64,000 bases of DNA from Zunongwangia sp. ESRF-bin46. GTDB lineage: Bacteria; Bacteroidota; Bacteroidia; Flavobacteriales; Flavobacteriaceae. A program made the translations under genes and the position numbers. Positions within the stretch are counted from its first letter, which is position 1. Each line of letters opens with the position of its first letter. The notes under the pieces are model-generated. The model made no database searches. It was not told where the DNA came from and saw nothing but the letters and a program-made list of their open reading frames with translations. Location: contig NTLF01000013.1 in assembly GCA_002631855.1 (NCBI GenBank), positions 186,001 through 250,000 on the forward strand, read 5' to 3'. This document shows, in pieces, positions 59,067 through 64,000 of this stretch.

Positions 59067-59612
59067 TTAATTCACTTTTTTAAAAGGTATCTCAACATAC
59101 GTTTTATCCCAACCAATCATTAACGTACTGCCGTTGGTTTCAGGGCGAAAAACCATGGATAATGACTCAGCTGGAGCCGCGGCATTTCTTGTAGGTGTTT
59201 CAAGTCTAACAACATCATTTTCTTTATTATACATAGTTCCCCATACATTTGTGTTTTTATTGATAATTACGGTCCAGTTATCTTCTTCGGGGATTGTATA
59301 AATTGTATAGGTTCCAGGTTCTAATAGCGTGCCATTTAACTGTAGGGTTTCATAAACAGTCAACTCGGTAGCTTCATTAGCTCCGGTACGCCAAACTTTT
59401 CCGTAAGGAACCAATTCACCAAAAATTTCGCGTCCCTTTTTTTGGGGACGGCTATAAATTACCCGTGCAATTGGCGGAGTGTTCCTGTCCGACCTTGCCA
59501 TTGCTAAGTCCATAGGGCTGGCATCCATTTTAGGGAAGGTTTGCGATTGTACATTTTGAGCAGTAAAAAAAGTAAAGGCTAAAAATGCAAAGGCTGTAAA
59601 TATTGGTTTCAT
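59067..59612 (-). CDS. DUF2911-family secreted protein
   Basis: 181 residues with signal peptide (MKPIFTAFAFLAFTFFTAQN). The DUF2911 signature is clear: RVIYSRPQKKGREIFGELVP then YGKVWRTGANEATELTV, GTYTIYTIPEEDNWTVIINK and WGTMYNKENDVVRLE. The family is almost restricted to Bacteroidota and of unknown function, probably periplasmic. It converges with queE. Confidence 0.88.
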   Translation of the reverse strand: MKPIFTAFAFLAFTFFTAQNVQSQTFPKMDASPMDLAMARSDRNTPPIARVIYSRPQKKGREIFGELVPYGKVWRTGANEATELTVYETLQLNGTLLEPGTYTIYTIPEEDNWTVIINKNTNVWGTMYNKENDVVRLETPTRNAAAPAESLSMVFRPETNGSTLMIGWDKTYVEIPFKKVN

Positions 59613-59830
59613 AGTAGTATTTTTCTTTTAAAGATAACTTCAGAAAATTAAAATTGTTATAAAATTTTCTAAAAAGTTATATTAATTCAGTCGTCTATAG
59701 ACTCTTAAATTACATGGTTTCTATTCAGTTAGACTGAAATATCCTTGTTTGGTTTAATTATCGCTATTTCTTCACAATAATCTGTTAATAACTTCCGGAG
59801 GTTAATCAATGGAATGCCTTTATTTTATAA

Positions 59831-61825
<1,995 letters not shown>

Positions 61826-61846
61826 TTTTTAGCGTTAAACTTTCTT

Positions 61847-61877
61847 AAAAACCTGTGATGTATGTCACAGGTTTTTT
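61847..61877 (+). terminator. Terminator after gyrB
   Basis: AACCTGTGA (61850-61858) pairs with TCACAGGTT (61865-61873), followed by a T-run. Confidence 0.9.
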
Positions 61878-61904
61878 ATTTTAAAGAGGTTAAATATAAA
61901 GATT

Positions 61905-62927
61905 ATGAAGCAGGTTATGGTTTTGATTGGTTTGTTGGTTAGTTTGCCAACCCTTTCACAGGAAAATTTAGAAGATTTATTAGCTGCAGGAATTGAAGAT
62001 GCACAACGATTCGCCACAGGGTATATTTCCCCGGCTGCCGAAGGGATGATTTTTAATACCTCGAATGGGTGGATACAATCTGCTGAAGTGAAAAAACCAC
62101 TTAAGTTTGAAATTTCGGTAGTAGGGAATGCATCATTTATAAAAGATGAAAACAAAAGCTTTACATTAAATACAGCCGACTATAATAATCTTTATTTTAG
62201 GGATGGGAGTACTGTGAAACAAGTTGCCACGGCTTTTGGTGAAAACAACCCTGATATAACCGTGTATGCCGAGGTTCAAGACGAGACAGGAACATTTACT
62301 GAAGAAGTTGAATTTTCACTTCCGCAGGGGTTGGCTTCTGCTAATCTAGACTTTTTGCCCACTGCTTTTTTACAAGCCCGTTTAGGAGTTTTTAAAGCCA
62401 CCGAGATAAAAGTACGCTACTTTCCGAAGATTGAACGCGAGGATGTGAAGACAGGGCTTTTTGGAGTAGGTTTGCAACATGAATTCACGCAATGGCTCCC
62501 GGCTGAATCCGTTTTCCCAGTTGCTATTTCAGGTCTGATAACGTATAATAATCTAAGTGGAAATTACGATTTTACTGATAACAGTATTGTTAATGGTGAA
62601 AACCAACAGTTTGATGTTAAGCAAAATAGTTGGTTATTTCAACTTCAGGCATCAACTAAGTTGCCTGTTTTTAACGTATATGGAGGTGTAGGCTATGTAA
62701 CAGGAACATCAGATTTTGATGTTTTGGGAACGTATAGGGTAGCGGATGGAATTCCTATATTTGAAAATACAAACGAATTTACAGACCCTTTTTCAGTACG
62801 GACAAAAGTTTCAGGAATTAGAGGTACTATAGGGGCTAAGTTGCAGCTAGGTTTTTTCGGTTTACATGCCGATTATAATCTTTCGGAATACAATACGGTT
62901 ACAGCCGGAATGCACTTCGGAATTTAA
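61905..62927 (+). CDS. DUF6588-family outer-membrane-type protein
   Basis: 340 residues; signal peptide MKQVMVLIGLLVSLPTLSQE. ENLEDLLAAGIEDAQRFATG and YISPAAEGMIFNTSNGWIQS match the start of a Bacteroidota family (DUF6588) whose members appear to be outer-membrane beta-barrels; the rest is strand-rich (VFKATEIKVRYFPKIERED, GVGLQHEFTQWLP, YGGVGYVTGTSDFDVLGTY) and ends in the aromatic-rich TAGMHFGI. The function is unknown. No promoter match is clear in the 28 bases after the gyrB terminator. Confidence 0.78.
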   Translation: MKQVMVLIGLLVSLPTLSQENLEDLLAAGIEDAQRFATGYISPAAEGMIFNTSNGWIQSAEVKKPLKFEISVVGNASFIKDENKSFTLNTADYNNLYFRDGSTVKQVATAFGENNPDITVYAEVQDETGTFTEEVEFSLPQGLASANLDFLPTAFLQARLGVFKATEIKVRYFPKIEREDVKTGLFGVGLQHEFTQWLPAESVFPVAISGLITYNNLSGNYDFTDNSIVNGENQQFDVKQNSWLFQLQASTKLPVFNVYGGVGYVTGTSDFDVLGTYRVADGIPIFENTNEFTDPFSVRTKVSGIRGTIGAKLQLGFFGLHADYNLSEYNTVTAGMHFGI

Positions 62928-62962
62928 TACCCTCATGTAAGGGCAATTAACAAGGATAATTG

Positions 62963-62970
62963 TATTTTTG
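62963..62970 (+). promoter_or_regulatory. mdh -7 promoter element
   Basis: TATTTTTG matches TAnnTTTG and lies 59 bases before the mdh ATG. Confidence 0.6.
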
Positions 62971-63029
62971 CAATGGCTTTTAAAATAGCCTTAAAAACAT
63001 AAATTAATCATTCAAAAATAAATAATATA

Positions 63030-63956
63030 ATGAAAGTTACAGTAGTAGGAGCAGGTGCAGTAGGCGCAAGTTGTGCCGAATATATTGCCATTAAAAATTT
63101 TGCAAGCGAAGTAGTTCTTCTTGACATTAAAGAAGGCTACGCAGAAGGGAAAGCAATGGATTTGATGCAAACCGCTTCTTTAAATGCATTCGACACTCGC
63201 GTAGTAGGAACGACAGGCGATTATAGCAAAACAGCAGATAGCGATATCTGTGTAATCACTAGTGGGATTCCGCGGAAACCAGGAATGACGCGTGAAGAAT
63301 TAATCGGTATCAATGCTGGGATTGTTAAAGAAGTTTCTTCTAGCCTAGTAAAGCACTCTCCAAATACCATCATTATTGTGGTAAGTAACCCAATGGATAC
63401 AATGACGTATTTGGTACATAAAACAACTAACCTTCCTAAAAACCGAATTATCGGTATGGGTGGAGCTTTAGATAGCGCTCGCTTTAAATACCGTTTAGCC
63501 GAAGCATTAGGCGCTCCTATTAGTGATGTTGACGGAATGGTAATTGGTGGCCACAGTGATAAAGGGATGGTGCCTTTAACGCGTTTAGCTACTAGAAACA
63601 GTGTGCCTGTAACTGAATTTATTTCAGAAGATAGGTTAAACCAAGTAAAAGAAGATACCAAAGTAGGGGGGGCAACTCTTACTAAATTATTGGGAACTTC
63701 AGCTTGGTATGCTCCAGGAGCTGCCGTAAGCGGATTGGTACAAGCTATTGCTTGCGACCAGAAAAAAATATTCCCTTGTTCTACGTTATTAGAAGGAGAG
63801 TATGGATTAAAAGATCTTTGTATTGGTGTGCCAGTAGTATTAGGTCGTGACGGTATCGAAAAAATAGTAGATATTGAATTAAACGATGGAGAAAGAAATC
63901 ACTTAAAAGAAAGTGCTGAAGGTGTTAACAAAACAAATGGTTTGTTAGAGCTATAA
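63030..63956 (+). CDS. mdh: Malate dehydrogenase
   Basis: 308 residues of the LDH-like malate dehydrogenase group. NAD site VVGAGAVGASCAEYIAIKNF; substrate Arg residues in SGIPRKPGMTREELIGINAG; catalytic His in VIGGHSDKGMVPLTRL. It interconverts malate and oxaloacetate in the TCA cycle. Length is typical (about 308-312). Its own promoter and a terminator at the window edge make it a single-gene unit. Confidence 0.95.
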   Translation: MKVTVVGAGAVGASCAEYIAIKNFASEVVLLDIKEGYAEGKAMDLMQTASLNAFDTRVVGTTGDYSKTADSDICVITSGIPRKPGMTREELIGINAGIVKEVSSSLVKHSPNTIIIVVSNPMDTMTYLVHKTTNLPKNRIIGMGGALDSARFKYRLAEALGAPISDVDGMVIGGHSDKGMVPLTRLATRNSVPVTEFISEDRLNQVKEDTKVGGATLTKLLGTSAWYAPGAAVSGLVQAIACDQKKIFPCSTLLEGEYGLKDLCIGVPVVLGRDGIEKIVDIELNDGERNHLKESAEGVNKTNGLLEL

Positions 63957-63977
63957 GCTGTTAAGAATAAATAAAAA

Positions 63978-64000
63978 AGCCGCTTCAAATTGAAGCGGCT
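63978..64000 (+). terminator. Terminator after mdh, cut by the window end
   Basis: AGCCGCTTCA (63978-63987) pairs with TGAAGCGGCT (63991-64000). The expected T-run would begin beyond the last base. Confidence 0.8.

Overview
The window is a contiguous chromosomal segment of an AT-rich member of the Bacteroidota, almost certainly a flavobacterium (Flavobacteriaceae); I cannot name the genus. The signs are the gene families (ECF sigma/FecR/TonB receptor with an STN domain, CtlX, DUF2911, DUF6588, old yellow enzyme), the -7 promoter element TAnnTTTG in front of many genes, weak Shine-Dalgarno signals, and a ribosomal cluster that runs secY-infA-rpmJ-rpsM-rpsK-rpsD-rpoA-rplQ without adk or map.

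Layout. 1-5.7 kb: end of the spc operon and the alpha operon (rpsE to rplQ), with a hairpin leader before rpsD. 5.8-9.7 kb: carA overlapping eno, then gltA. 9.8-14.4 kb: two guanidino-group-modifying hydrolases (an arginine-deiminase-like protein and CtlX) flanking a small minus-strand island of a four-cysteine MarR regulator, a secreted protein and a CPVC thioredoxin-like protein that share a TTAGGAwTCCTAA palindrome. 14.4-20.8 kb: BCCT transporter, SDR/DUF2867 protein, MarC, argS. 20.8-28.9 kb: an ECF sigma/FecR/TonB-receptor signalling unit and three divergently placed, Asp-rich lipoproteins built from the same ~105-residue repeat; fecR and two lipoprotein promoters share a bipartite motif (AARGTAGGGTA-N13-YTGTT), which defines a likely regulon. 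28.9-41.8 kb: M28 peptidase, RNA helicase, Lrp regulator divergent from a histidine decarboxylase, an SMR exporter, an AraC/MBL/SDR cluster and a bestrophin.

41.8-45.9 kb is the most unusual part: six small, unrelated minus-strand genes are separated by imperfect palindromes with an attC-like architecture (short AAC/GTT core, unpaired spacer, long stem, variable loop). For each of the four units with both ends intact, the core at the start of the unit is the inverse complement of the core at its own end, which is the rule for integron gene cassettes. No integrase is in the window. A solitary site of the same design lies at 36.6 kb. A structured 640-bp non-coding stretch follows.

46.5-64 kb: GlcG/HbpS-like protein, aldehyde dehydrogenase and ene-reductase; ffh-folD; a run of minus-strand membrane and small genes; HerA-like ATPase; queE; gyrB; DUF6588 protein; mdh. 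I saw no tRNA, rRNA, CRISPR array, transposase or phage gene.
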